A DNA stretch of 10,481 nucleotides from Hamiltosporidium magnivora (Eukaryota; Microsporidia; Dubosqiidae), in assembly GCA_004325065.1 (NCBI GenBank), contig PITI01000589.1, positions 1-10,481 on the forward strand. The letters run 5' to 3'. A program made the position numbers and the translations under genes. This document shows, one piece after another, positions 1 through 8,186 of the stretch; within the stretch, counting starts at the first letter, position 1, and every line of letters starts with the position of its first letter. The notes beneath the pieces were generated by a model. The model saw only the letters and a list, made by a program, of their open reading frames with translations. It searched no databases and was not told where the DNA came from.

Positions 1-452
1 CCATTTAATTTACCAATATAAGCATAATATAATCTTTTTATATCTTATGAGCCGGTTTTGATTGACATCATTGATAATTCACTCGGAAATAATTGACTTT
101 CGAATAATTATTCCATGCTTATATTTGTGCAGAAATTTAGCTTATTTTATCTGTTTTTACCATATTTTATTTTCTTAGATATTTTCGTTCTTTAAATGAA
201 TAAATTTTAAGTTTTAAGGAATTTAGATTCCATGAATGTTATCTATTAGATTATATAAGAATAGGCATTACTTTCAGACATATAATATTTTAATAATTTA
301 TTCGATATATTTGAAGAATTTATTTATCAAATTATAATCACTTTCTGAAAATGTAACCATAAAATATCAAGATTAATATAATTTATAATTATTGGTTAAA
401 GTAAAATCTAAATAATAGCACATAGCTCTATAAGTTTATTGAACATACTTAC
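1..452. other. AT-rich sequence, no gene seen
   Basis: No open reading frame of note, no RNA gene and no clear repeat was found on either strand. The base composition is strongly A+T, with many stops in all frames. Confidence 0.6.
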
Positions 453-674
453 TTATTATCCCCTCTCTCATTTACCTCTCGATGTCGAGGATTAGCAACT
501 GTAAATTTTCCAATTGCTTCTTTTAATTTGTTGTAACTGGGAATTATAAAGGATTGGCCTATAGTTTCGCTGCGGTTTACATCTCATCAAAATGGTAACA
601 AATAATTCCAAATCATTCTATGCATTTTTTGCTAATCAATAGTTTTTGATATGGTTATTCTCTCTCCACCTTTG
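453..674 (-). pseudogene. Exon-like repeat copy 1, decayed, possible FLYWCH-type zinc finger
   Basis: Read on the minus strand, this stretch aligns along its whole length with 4313-4534 (-) and 7973-8186 (+). It is preceded by CAG and ends in AATAA followed by GTAAGTATG, so it looks like an exon with acceptor and donor intact. It is 222 nt long, the same as copy 2. The first part encodes RWRENNHIKNY, then a stop. After a frame change the second part encodes SYNKLKEAIGKFTVANPRHR, matching copy 2 residue for residue with conservative changes. Internal stops and frame breaks mark it as dead. The order of features (an RW start, a TGAGATGT that could be a worn Trp-Arg-Cys, an R/K-rich middle, a terminal PRHRE) recalls a FLYWCH zinc finger as found in MULE transposases. 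The finger's key residues are not intact here, so the family name is inference. The repeat relationship itself is directly visible. Confidence 0.6.
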
Positions 675-1380
675 CTGAATATACAAATTTTTATTTATTA
701 TATTGTTTTTATTCATAAATTCATAAAATATGTTCTAAAATATTTCTTAAAGATATGTTTTATAAATTTTCTGATTTGAGTTCATCGAAATCGTGTTTCA
801 GGATATAACAAAAAAAATATAATTTAAGTTGCAGGTATAAATTACTTGTGAAGATGACTCCTTTTATTCTATTTTTAATCATTTAAATATTATATATCTA
901 TCGCTATTTAAGAGATTCTCAAACTTATAATTCTATCATTTTCAGAAAACCAAATATTTACGTAAATGTATATCTAAAAAAAAGGTGTGTCAAAATTTTA
1001 AACCATCAAATTTAAATTTCATACAAAGTTTTCTTCAACTTTAAAAGTACAAATTATTTTACGTCTGAAATACTTTAAACGTAAAAATTTAGGTTTTAAA
1101 AATGAGTAGTCCTGTATTTCGCCAATAATGTATTTCTTAGCACTGGCAATAAATTTACAATCTTTATTCGTCTTAAATCGCCAAAAACTTTCACTTGATA
1201 TGTTTAAACTTTAAATTTACTATTTCTTTGAGAAATGCTTATATAATTTTCTTTAGAGGATCCAAAGATGGCATATAAAAAGTTTCACTTTGCAAATTAT
1301 CTAAATTAAATATAATTATTTTATATTAAAAGCTTAATACTGTCAAATATAATTTATTTTGTCTAATCCTTAATCCTATG
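675..1380. other. AT-rich sequence, no gene seen
   Basis: Nothing supportable on either strand: homopolymer runs and short A+T words, with stops in all frames. Confidence 0.6.
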
Positions 1381-1640
1381 ACATGGTACTTTATATCTTC
1401 ATTCATACTCAGCTCTACATCTTTGCCGGAATCTTTTCCGTCATCAGTATTGCGCCAACGGTCTCTTCCTAGTGGGTTCGTTTACTTTTTTGGGTTTCTT
1501 AACAAATTGGTTTTAAAGAGTGGATTCTTAGCCCCAAGCCCAACTCCCAACCTAAAGAACCAGTCACTTTTAATTGACTCTTACGACAAACAGAGAATAT
1601 TTAAGCCAATCCCGGTTCCCGCATGTTGGGTAAATCTTTA
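1381..1640. other. Higher-GC island, possible old insertion
   Basis: By hand count the GC content is about 40% here, against roughly 20-25% on both sides, and the edges are abrupt. A 103-codon open frame starts at 1378 on the + strand. Its product is rich in Ser, Phe, Pro and Leu, has no recognisable domain, and its last 20 or so residues fall in ordinary AT-rich sequence, so I do not call it a gene. On the minus strand there are shorter protein-like runs such as KKPKKVNEPTRKRP, broken by stops. The composition suggests a fragment of a transposable element or other foreign DNA, but I cannot name the family. Confidence 0.4.
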
Positions 1641-3593
1641 TATCTATGATATTTTAAAAAACATACACATCTATATTTTAAATTTGTAAATTTTTTATAT
1701 TATATTGGCATATCAGAAAATTTTCTAAGAAAATTTAATTAGAATGCAGTTTATTTTTATAAACAAAATTCTAACTGAAGCAATAATTTATTTGTCATTA
1801 TTGATGTAAACTTTATTCTTGGTAAACACATAAAGTTTTTACTGTTATGTATTAAAACCTTAAATACATTTTATCTTACTTTTGAATAAATATTTGATAT
1901 GTTCTAATATAAAAGTCTCAATGCAAGTTATCAAAACAGATTTCCTGCTTTTTAAAATTTCTGATAGATAAGACACTCATTATCAAACGTATTTTTAAAC
2001 CAGCTTGTTATTTTCTTTAGAAATACTTATATATCGATTTTTTTTTCGGTATTTTTAATTTTAAGAAAATCACTATTAAATTTAAAAGTTTTTTTTGAAC
2101 TCAATAATAAAATTCTAACTATTCAGTCAAAATAGGTATTTCAGCAGAATTTGAAAATCGGCTGTTTAGTTTTCTCTAATTAAATCCAAATTCGAAAAAT
2201 CAGGGACTTAGTATAATATTATTATTTCAACATTTAATTTTCTTCTGTTATGCACATCTATAATATCTTTATTTCGTACTAAAATCAAGAAACTTATGTA
2301 TTTGTTTTAATACTTCTATTTCTAAATGATCCTAAGACTCTTTAGGAGCCCAAAACTTCCCGAAGATCTCTTTCTTTTCTTTTCCTAAGACTTTCTTATT
2401 CAATTATTTATGATGATTTGATTGAATACTGTAGTTTCTATGTTTTGTTTCCAAGTTTATATATACTTCTTTTGGATAATATAAATTTTTTAAATTCACA
2501 ACAGTATATTCAAAAGCAAATATTTTACAATTTTTATACTTTATTGCTAAAAAATAAATAAATTATTTTCCCGTAATAAGTTCACTACATTTAAAGAATT
2601 TTGCTCAAATATAGTAAAATTTTGTTTCAGTTTATATTTATTGATTCCTTTAAGGAGCTGTAGCACTATAAAGTTAGTTAGTTATTTTTTAATTTTATAA
2701 AATTTCTATCTTATGATTACTCAATTATTAGATTATGTATATTATAATAGTATTGGCTATTTAAGAACGTTTTTAGATTCTTTTTTATTCGAAATGATAT
2801 ATCTTCGCTTAAAATGATATTTATGATTAAAATTGATGGTCAAAATTTAATTTGGATAATGGTTTACATTAAGGATTCAAAAATTTCGATAAAAATGTCT
2901 AAATTTGACTTATAAGTGACATAACAACAATATAATATCTAGGAATATAAATTCACAGTGTTCACAGATAGTATGAAGGTACATTTTCTGCCATAAATGC
3001 AATTACGCATTTATTTAAATCTCTTTGTATTTTAAAGTAAATATTTCTCATTTTTCTTATTTTTATGAATCATGGCTAAGAAATTATAAAAAAGCTCACA
3101 AAAATTTAGAAAAAAGTTTAGGTTTTTAAATAAAAATTAGAATATATGAATGTTTGTTTACAGTTTTTTTCCTTTCTCTACTAAGAATAATACAATATAG
3201 AAGTAAATTAAGGCTTGGTTGTTTTATTCGAGCGTTTTGGTGATTTTCTTTGAAAGCTTAGGTTTTCGGTTTAACACAAACCTTTCCTGTTCGATGGATA
3301 AAAAGTGTCTAAACTCTGATCCAATTAGGCTATTCAAAACCAAATTTCGATACTTTTACTAAATAAAAATTGACTTTTATGTAATATTAAATTACGAATC
3401 AAATGCAACTCAATTTTTATATTTATTTTTTATTAATTTAAATTAAATTTCGTTTAAATTACCCCATGTCTTCTAATTAAACACAAGTAAAGTCTTTAAT
3501 ACTAAATTAATAGTAAAACTATTCAAGTGATCCTCAAAAATACGTTTGTAAAAAAAGAGCAGACACCTGAATAGAAAATGATTTGCTATTTGA
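1641..3593. other. Long AT-rich stretch, no gene seen
   Basis: Almost 2 kb without a credible open frame, tRNA-like fold or clear repeat on either strand. The only local structure noted is the hairpin at 2993-3014. A 43-codon open stretch on the minus strand near 3227-3355 is unsupported. Confidence 0.6.
2993..3014. repeat. Perfect 8-bp inverted repeat
   Basis: ATAAATGC, a 6-nt spacer (AATTAC), then GCATTTAT form a perfect hairpin stem. It lies far from any gene and has no run of T after it. In sequence this AT-rich, such a stem may be chance. Confidence 0.4.
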
Positions 3594-3900
3594 TATAATA
3601 AACCGAATATGCTTATTATATAAGAAATTAGACGGGATAACCCGTTTGAGGTTGGAATTACTTCTCAAGACTCACTTCAAATAGTTGAAACTGAAAAACT
3701 TAAAAAGTATGACGTATGAGCCATCATGTCAACTTTTACCTATAATTAAATGTTGAAAAGTGATTCTATATTTGATAATATGGATTGGTATTGTATCGAA
3801 ATACATAAAAATGTACTTTAAGGTGCTTTATGTATATTTACAAATATATTCAGTAGATATATTTGAAATCAACCATAAAAATTATTTTTATCAAAGAATG
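3594..3900 (+). mobile_element. Decayed C-terminal part of an R2/R4-like non-LTR retrotransposon
   Basis: Two consecutive frames carry what looks like the endonuclease end of a LINE of the restriction-like endonuclease type. In the first frame (3594-3746) there is KPN, then 13 residues, then EVGIT, then EKLKKYD. This matches the PD-x(12-14)-D/E plus downstream K and Y pattern of R2/R4-class nucleases, with the Asp of PD changed to Asn. Stops interrupt at 3621 and 3717. A +1 shift near 3747-3751 continues into a second frame with KVILYL, then GIVSKY, then KMYFKVL, broken by a stop at 3754 and closed by one at 3901. The catalytic change, stops and frameshift show it is dead. No reverse transcriptase domain is visible upstream, so it is a short 3' fragment, as 5'-truncated LINE copies usually are. 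The assignment rests on motif spacing and my recollection of the family, not on a search. Confidence 0.5.
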
Positions 3901-3903
3901 TGA

Positions 3904-4092
3904 TCTGAGTTAAGACCAGATGAGAGCAGAAAAAAGACATCCGGATATGTAGTACAGAGAACTAATATACGAGCAACCGACACTTATTTCGAATATATAC
4001 CAACTAGAAATGATCACACACAGACGAATACCCGTTTAAAAAATACACGATTTAAAAAAATGGCTAAAAACAAAGCAGAACTCAAAGTATAA
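3904..4092 (+). pseudogene. 62-codon open stretch after the LINE relic, unidentified
   Basis: An uninterrupted frame runs from just after the TGA at 3901 to the TAA at 4090-4092. It is in the same frame as the second half of the LINE relic and is very basic, with many Arg, Lys and Thr residues. Its only Met is near the end, at about residue 53, so it cannot be a gene as it stands. It may be the extreme C-terminus of the retrotransposon protein or part of another old coding sequence. Sixty-two codons without a stop is unusual at this A+T content, but no domain is recognised. Confidence 0.3.
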
Positions 4093-4312
4093 AAAAAACA
4101 GTTAAAATGTTATATAAATAAATCCGAGAACAGGGTTAAAAGAAACAAACAACCAAGGAAGAAGAAACATCTAAGATTAAATAAAATTTTATTTTTAATT
4201 CTAATTAAATGAAAAAATTTCAAGAAATTTAATATTTTTTTGTAAAAAATAAATTATTGCAATATTTAAAAAAATAACTAATTTTATCTAAGATGTATCA
4301 AAAAATACTTAC

Positions 4313-4534
4313 TTATTCCATTCCTTTTTTATCTCTTGGCGGCGAGGATGAACAAATGACACATTTCCATTTATTTCTTTTAATCTATTGTAGCTCAGAA
4401 TTATAGGGGATTTCCATATAGATCGATGTGGTTTATATCCTACCACAATCTCAGCAATGATTTTCAGACGAATTGTCACACTCATTACCAAGCAGATAGT
4501 TTTTAATGTGGTTATCCTTCTTCCACCTCGAATA
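4313..4534 (-). pseudogene. Exon-like repeat copy 2, best preserved, possible FLYWCH-type zinc finger
   Basis: On the minus strand this copy is preceded by TTTTAAG and followed by GTAAGTATT, giving acceptor- and donor-like borders and a length of exactly 222 nt. One frame is open through the whole exon and would be phase 2 at both ends (1 + 73 codons + 2 nt). That frame starts RGGRRI and ends VHPRRQEIKKEWNK, then TAA across the donor. The early part aligns better with the other copies in the +1 frame (RWKKDNHIKNYLLGNE), where codon differences between copies are partly synonymous, so the continuous frame is probably an accident of an old frameshift. The middle reads GYKPHRSIWKSPII, where a FLYWCH finger would have a second Cys followed by Lys-x-Arg, and a worn Trp-Arg-Cys could lie just before. 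The open frame extends upstream to an ATG at 4572, but no promoter or partner exon is visible. The zinc-finger label is inference. Confidence 0.6.
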
Positions 4535-5053
4535 CTTAAAATCCAAACTATAATTTTACAAAATAAAGCCACGCTATTTTTTACGATGCATTTTTAGATA
4601 TTTCAATAAATATTATTTTTTTTTTTTATTTTTTTAGGAATTTTGATGATTAAATATTTATTGCAAAAAAGAATAATTTTCTATTTAAAGAATGGTGTGA
4701 TCATCAATATTAAGGAAAGAAACGATAATTACTAAATCATAACAGAAATTTATCAAAATATAATTATATTTATCACTAATTTTCATATGTCAATTGAACA
4801 GGAAAAATTCAATATTTTTTCTGGTAATTTTAGTTCTATAATTTATTAAATTTTTAAAAATAGAAATAAGAGCTTATTGATTCGAATGAAGTCAATGTTT
4901 TTAATATTATAAAGCTGTCATGTTAAATTTTTAAAATATTTTTTATGTTTTTATGAAAAATGGTTTTTATATTTTAATTTACACTTTTCTTAAAGTTTTT
5001 ATAAATTTATTTCAAACGTTTAGAATTTGTAAGAAAATATAAATTTTAGGTAA
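4535..5053. other. AT-rich sequence, no gene seen
   Basis: Poly-T and poly-A tracts and low-complexity sequence. No coding or RNA feature can be supported on either strand. Confidence 0.6.
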
Positions 5054-5330
5054 AATTTTCTATTAGAAACAAATTCTCAATAAAATTTATATATAAAGAA
5101 TTTTCAACTGAAATTATTTTTTCAGAAAAAAATTTTATTTTTGAGATAATTTTTTGTTATAAAATTTATAAAAAAGAATTTGCTATTTGAAATATATATT
5201 TTTTTAAAAATTTTCTTTCTGAAACAAATTCACAACAAAATTTATAAATAAAGAATTTTCAATCTTAAAAAAAAATAAAAAATTTTCTTTTTAAAACAAA
5301 TTTTCTAATTTTTTTATTTGAAACTTCGTT
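5054..5330 (+). repeat. Degenerate AT-rich tandem array upstream of the gene
   Basis: A unit of about 70-78 bp recurs roughly four times. The clearest two copies begin with ATTTTCT at 5055 and 5210. Both contain GAAACAAATTC, then AAAATTTATA, then AAAGAATTTTCAA. A weaker copy lies between them (AAAATTTATAAAAAAGAATT from 5161, ending GAAAT at 5192). A partial one begins at 5282 with ATTTTCTTTTTAAAACAAATTTT. The array ends about 40 bp before the ATG of the eIF4G-like gene. It has no coding potential. It could be an old minisatellite or simply low-complexity DNA amplified by slippage. Confidence 0.5.
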
Positions 5331-5350
5331 TTATATTTTTCTTTAAAAAA

Positions 5351-5372
5351 AAATACCCATAAAAACTAAGGA
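5351..5372 (+). promoter_or_regulatory. CCC-type motif just upstream of the start codon
   Basis: The sequence AAATACCCATAAAAACTAAGGA lies directly before the ATG at 5373, with CCC at 5356-5358, 14 nt from the start codon. A CCC run stands out in DNA this rich in A+T. Microsporidian genes, including those with very short 5' leaders, are reported to carry CCC- or GGG-like motifs at about this distance. It supports both the chosen start and the microsporidian guess. No separate TATA box can be told apart from the background. Confidence 0.5.
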
Positions 5373-7778
5373 ATGTTAACAAAGAGAATTATTTACCGAC
5401 CGTCTGAATTTTTATTTGTTGTAGAAGGAAAACATCCTTCGTATCATTCTCATCCAAGAATAAAGAGTGCACCGCCTATTCCTATTACACCTATCGTTGA
5501 ACCATTAATTAAGCCACCTACTAAAGAATCACTTGATCTCGTATTTGCGGATGGAACCGTATTGACACGTGAAATGGTAGAAGATTATAATGATTACGAA
5601 TTAAGTGATGAAGAATCCTTAAAAGAAGCAAAAGAACCAGAAAAGAGAGAAGAAGAATTACCAGAAAAGAGAGAAGAAGAATTACCAGAAAAGAGAGAAG
5701 AAGAATTACCAGAAAAGGTATCGATTGTAGAAAAATCGGAAGCTCAAAATATTGTAGAAATTTCATCTTCTTTGCAAAATTTGTCTATTCAAGAATCAGA
5801 AGAGACATTAAAAATTGAAGAAAATCCTTTCATTCAAGCGACTGATATAACAGAAGAAATAATTGTAAATCATGAAGAATTAACAAAGGAGACCGTTGAA
5901 GAGGTGGTTGAAGATTTTATACCCGAATCGATTCCAAAAACCACACCGGTCGTTTATAAATTTAAAAAAACTATCAATCGTAATTTACCTGCCGAAGAGA
6001 CACCTGTCTATAAATTTAAGAGCAAAAAAGTTTCAGAAGTCGTAGAAAAACAAATTCCCACACACATTTACAAAGTCTCGGATATTTTTGCGCTGACAAA
6101 ACGAAACCCTGTGGAAATTAAAATTGATAAAAATATTTTCCCGAAAATTTCAACAAAAGTTCCTCACAAAACAGAATTCTCTAAAAATAAAGATGATCCA
6201 GTTGCTAAATTCAGACTTAATCTCAACAGAGTCACAGATAAAAACGTTCGTGATGTCATAGAATCACTCATTCAACAAAGCAAAGGACTTCTAAAGGCTG
6301 CATCGATTGCTAAAATGGCACAAATTCTTTTTGAAAAAGCTGTAAATGAATCAACTTTTATAAATTTGTATGCTTTTATGGCGAGCAAGCTCAATAAAGT
6401 TTTAATGAGTGACGTAGAAAAAAAATCAGAAATTTGCGATCGAACAGTTTTTTCTTCGACTCTTCTAAATTTGGTAGAAGCAAACATCAATGAAACGGTT
6501 TTATGGGAAACCAAAGGAGACGACAATTTAGAGAAAATAAATAAGGCGCTTGAAAAAATTAAATTGGAAAGTCGAGCTTTGAGAATGGACAATGTAAAAA
6601 TATCTGAAGAAACTGAAAGAGAAAATTTGGAATATGAAAGAGAGTGTATCTTGATTGAAATGAAGGACAGAAAAATGGGTGCAGTTCGTTTCTTCAGTTT
6701 GCTTTACGATTTAGATGTGATTCCATACAATTCTCTATCTTTGTATGTCAAAAAATTATTTTCGGATTTGACATATGAAAATCTTGAAATTTTAAGTGTG
6801 ATATTTGAAATTCTTGTATCCAAATTGAAGACCAATAGATGCAGTGTTCAACTTTTCAATGAAATGAGAGAAACTTTAGTTAAAAATAAAAGCATTTTTG
6901 ACAATCGATTGAGATTTATGATTGATGAAATTTTAGAAAAAAATGATGCTACAGGTAGTTCATCAAAAAAACTTGAAGCCAGCAAAATTACGATTGGAAA
7001 CGATGGAAGCGTCAAAACATCAACAATTTCTAAACCCAGAGAAGTTTACAGGACAGCCAAGAAAAATATCGCCTCTACAAATCGATTCTCTGCCTTGAAA
7101 GATTTAGAATTGGAATCTTCTGATAATAAAGTCGAATTAAATTCAGAACCTCAAATTTTGGATAAAATCGAAATAAATTCCAAACCTGAAATTTTAACCA
7201 AAGAAGAATTGAATAAAATAAGTTTTGTACGAATAAAAATGGAAGATTTTTCTTCGATGGACGATGAAGAAGAAGAATGGGATTTACTTGTTAACGATGT
7301 AGCAAAAGATATAAAATCTAACGTAATTAGTAAAGAAGATTGGTGTAAAGGATTCTTTGTATTTTGTATGGAATCTAGCAGTGATGAAATCGTTGAGAAA
7401 CTTGTTTTGTGGCTCAAAAAATTATCAAAAGAAATAATTCTTCCGAGTGAAATTAAAATAGGTGTTGAATGGGCAAGCCAGGTTTATCCAGAAATGCATG
7501 ACTTTCCACTTGCAGAACGTAGACTTTATGTTCTATTGGTTCATCTACGAGCTACTCAAAGTATTGATAAATCGTGGTTTTTACAAATTTCCAATCCACT
7601 TTTTAAAGAAGTCAGAGATTGTATTTTAAAGAAATTAGCATTTAATTTTAAGAATAGAATAAGTATAGAAAGAATTATAGAAAATGACAGTGAATTTCTT
7701 TCAATTTTATCGCGTATTGAATTACAGGAAGAGTTAAGAAATAAATGGCAGTCTTGTTTTAGAGGAGCTGACAAATAG
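5373..7778 (+). CDS. eIF4G-like translation initiation factor scaffold (MIF4G domain)
   Basis: Intronless, 801 codons. eIF4G bridges the cap-binding protein eIF4E, the helicase eIF4A and the 40S-bound factors in cytoplasmic translation initiation. The MIF4G domain spans about residues 275-525. Hallmarks are FRLNLNRVT (280-288), ILFEKAVNESTF (318-329), MGAVRFFSLLYDL (435-447; LGNIRFIGELFKL in animals) and NRLRFMIDEIL (511-521; RIRFMLQDVL in animals). Upstream, YKVSDIF (233-239) fits the eIF4E-binding pattern YxxxxL-hydrophobic with Ile for Leu. The N-terminal YRPSEFL (8-14) is a second, looser candidate. Residues 80-185 are acidic and low-complexity and include three perfect 8-residue repeats. 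After the domain, STNRFSALKD (568-577) resembles the linker before MA3 in animal eIF4G. Residues about 605-800 are helical and only faintly MA3-like, and no C-terminal W2 domain is seen. The length is about half that of animal eIF4G. The start is favoured by the CCC motif and because the next Met is at residue 68. A paralogous MIF4G protein is possible, but the two domain hallmarks favour eIF4G. Confidence 0.85.
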   Translation: MLTKRIIYRPSEFLFVVEGKHPSYHSHPRIKSAPPIPITPIVEPLIKPPTKESLDLVFADGTVLTREMVEDYNDYELSDEESLKEAKEPEKREEELPEKREEELPEKREEELPEKVSIVEKSEAQNIVEISSSLQNLSIQESEETLKIEENPFIQATDITEEIIVNHEELTKETVEEVVEDFIPESIPKTTPVVYKFKKTINRNLPAEETPVYKFKSKKVSEVVEKQIPTHIYKVSDIFALTKRNPVEIKIDKNIFPKISTKVPHKTEFSKNKDDPVAKFRLNLNRVTDKNVRDVIESLIQQSKGLLKAASIAKMAQILFEKAVNESTFINLYAFMASKLNKVLMSDVEKKSEICDRTVFSSTLLNLVEANINETVLWETKGDDNLEKINKALEKIKLESRALRMDNVKISEETERENLEYERECILIEMKDRKMGAVRFFSLLYDLDVIPYNSLSLYVKKLFSDLTYENLEILSVIFEILVSKLKTNRCSVQLFNEMRETLVKNKSIFDNRLRFMIDEILEKNDATGSSSKKLEASKITIGNDGSVKTSTISKPREVYRTAKKNIASTNRFSALKDLELESSDNKVELNSEPQILDKIEINSKPEILTKEELNKISFVRIKMEDFSSMDDEEEEWDLLVNDVAKDIKSNVISKEDWCKGFFVFCMESSSDEIVEKLVLWLKKLSKEIILPSEIKIGVEWASQVYPEMHDFPLAERRLYVLLVHLRATQSIDKSWFLQISNPLFKEVRDCILKKLAFNFKNRISIERIIENDSEFLSILSRIELQEELRNKWQSCFRGADK
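5637..5717 (+). repeat. Perfect 24-bp tandem repeat inside the coding sequence
   Basis: Three identical 24-bp units (5637-5660, 5661-5684, 5685-5708) each encode PEKREEEL, followed by a partial fourth unit encoding PEK (5709-5717). The unit length keeps the frame. The lack of any silent difference between units points to recent expansion, so copy number may vary between isolates. It adds charged residues 89-115 to the disordered N-terminal region of the eIF4G-like protein. Confidence 0.95.
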
Positions 7779-7790
7779 TAGAACATTAAT

Positions 7791-7796
7791 AATAAA
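7791..7796 (+). terminator. Polyadenylation signal AATAAA
   Basis: A canonical AATAAA begins 12 nt after the TAG stop at 7776-7778, implying a very short 3' untranslated region of the kind seen in compactly organised microsporidian genes. In this AT-rich context the hexamer is common, so position is the main support. Confidence 0.45.
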
Positions 7797-7972
7797 ATTG
7801 GATTTAAAAAGAATATTTTTACTTATTTTTTTGATCTTTTAATTCTTTAATTTTGAGTTGTTTTTTTTTAGATGTTTACTTTAACTTTTTGATTTTATTT
7901 TTTTGACTTGAATTGGTTGAAATTAAGGTTTTAAGATAAAAAAGATATGTAAATAATTTAATTTTTTTTAAG

Positions 7973-8186
7973 GGTGGGAGAGAGAGGATACCCACATTAA
8001 AACCCGTTTTTTAGATAATGAAGGTGTACATTTGGTTTACAAATCATTTTGGGATTTTAATTAAATAAACTACCCTAGATTTCTAGGCTAAATTCTTTAT
8101 AATCCCAGTCATAACTGATCAAAAAAAAATGGAAAATTTTCATTTTTTTATCCTCGACACCGAAACGTAAAAGAAGAATGGAATAG
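7973..8186 (+). pseudogene. Exon-like repeat copy 3, decayed, possible FLYWCH-type zinc finger
   Basis: This is the same repeat as 453-674 and 4313-4534, but on the + strand and 214 nt long. TTTTTTTTAAG precedes it and G|GTAAGTAAA follows it, the best donor match of the three. One frame gives HIKTRFLDNEGVHLVYKSFW before a stop, the longest readable version of the first half. A different frame gives PRHRNVKEEWNR and a stop at the 3' end, matching the tails of the other copies. Several stops and small indels lie between. It begins 194 bp after the stop of the eIF4G-like gene and is not part of it. The similarity to copies 1 and 2 fades outside the splice-like borders. Confidence 0.6.

Noticed and set aside
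1378..1689. 103-codon open frame on the + strand
   Set aside because: Its codons follow the composition of the GC island and then of the AT-rich flank, the product has no domain, and no promoter-like CCC motif precedes it.
1218..2037. A possible short dispersed repeat (ATTTCTTTGAGAAATGCTTATATA near 1220 and a similar word near 2013)
   Set aside because: Only about 27 bp of partial similarity in A+T-rich DNA, with no extension on either side.
2335..2350. CCTAA and TTAGG facing each other, and TAGGG near 10260, as telomere-like repeats
   Set aside because: Single short words without tandem repetition, expected by chance.
3227..3355. 43-codon stop-free stretch on the minus strand with a protein-like mix of residues
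   Set aside because: Short enough to be chance given how many frames were examined; no ATG, no family resemblance and no copy elsewhere in the window.
4309..4572. Exon-like copy 2 as a stand-alone 87-residue gene
   Set aside because: The frame is open, but alignment with the other two copies indicates that the first half was originally read in another frame, and the end coincides with a splice-donor-like sequence. A relic explains it better.
5521..5766. 81-codon frame on the minus strand with a Leu/Ile-rich repeated product that resembles membrane segments
   Set aside because: It is the antisense shadow of the Glu-rich repeat in the eIF4G-like gene.
6272..7786. Three minus-strand open frames of 76 to 106 codons within the eIF4G-like gene
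   Set aside because: They are antisense shadows of a long, domain-bearing coding sequence and show no motifs of their own.
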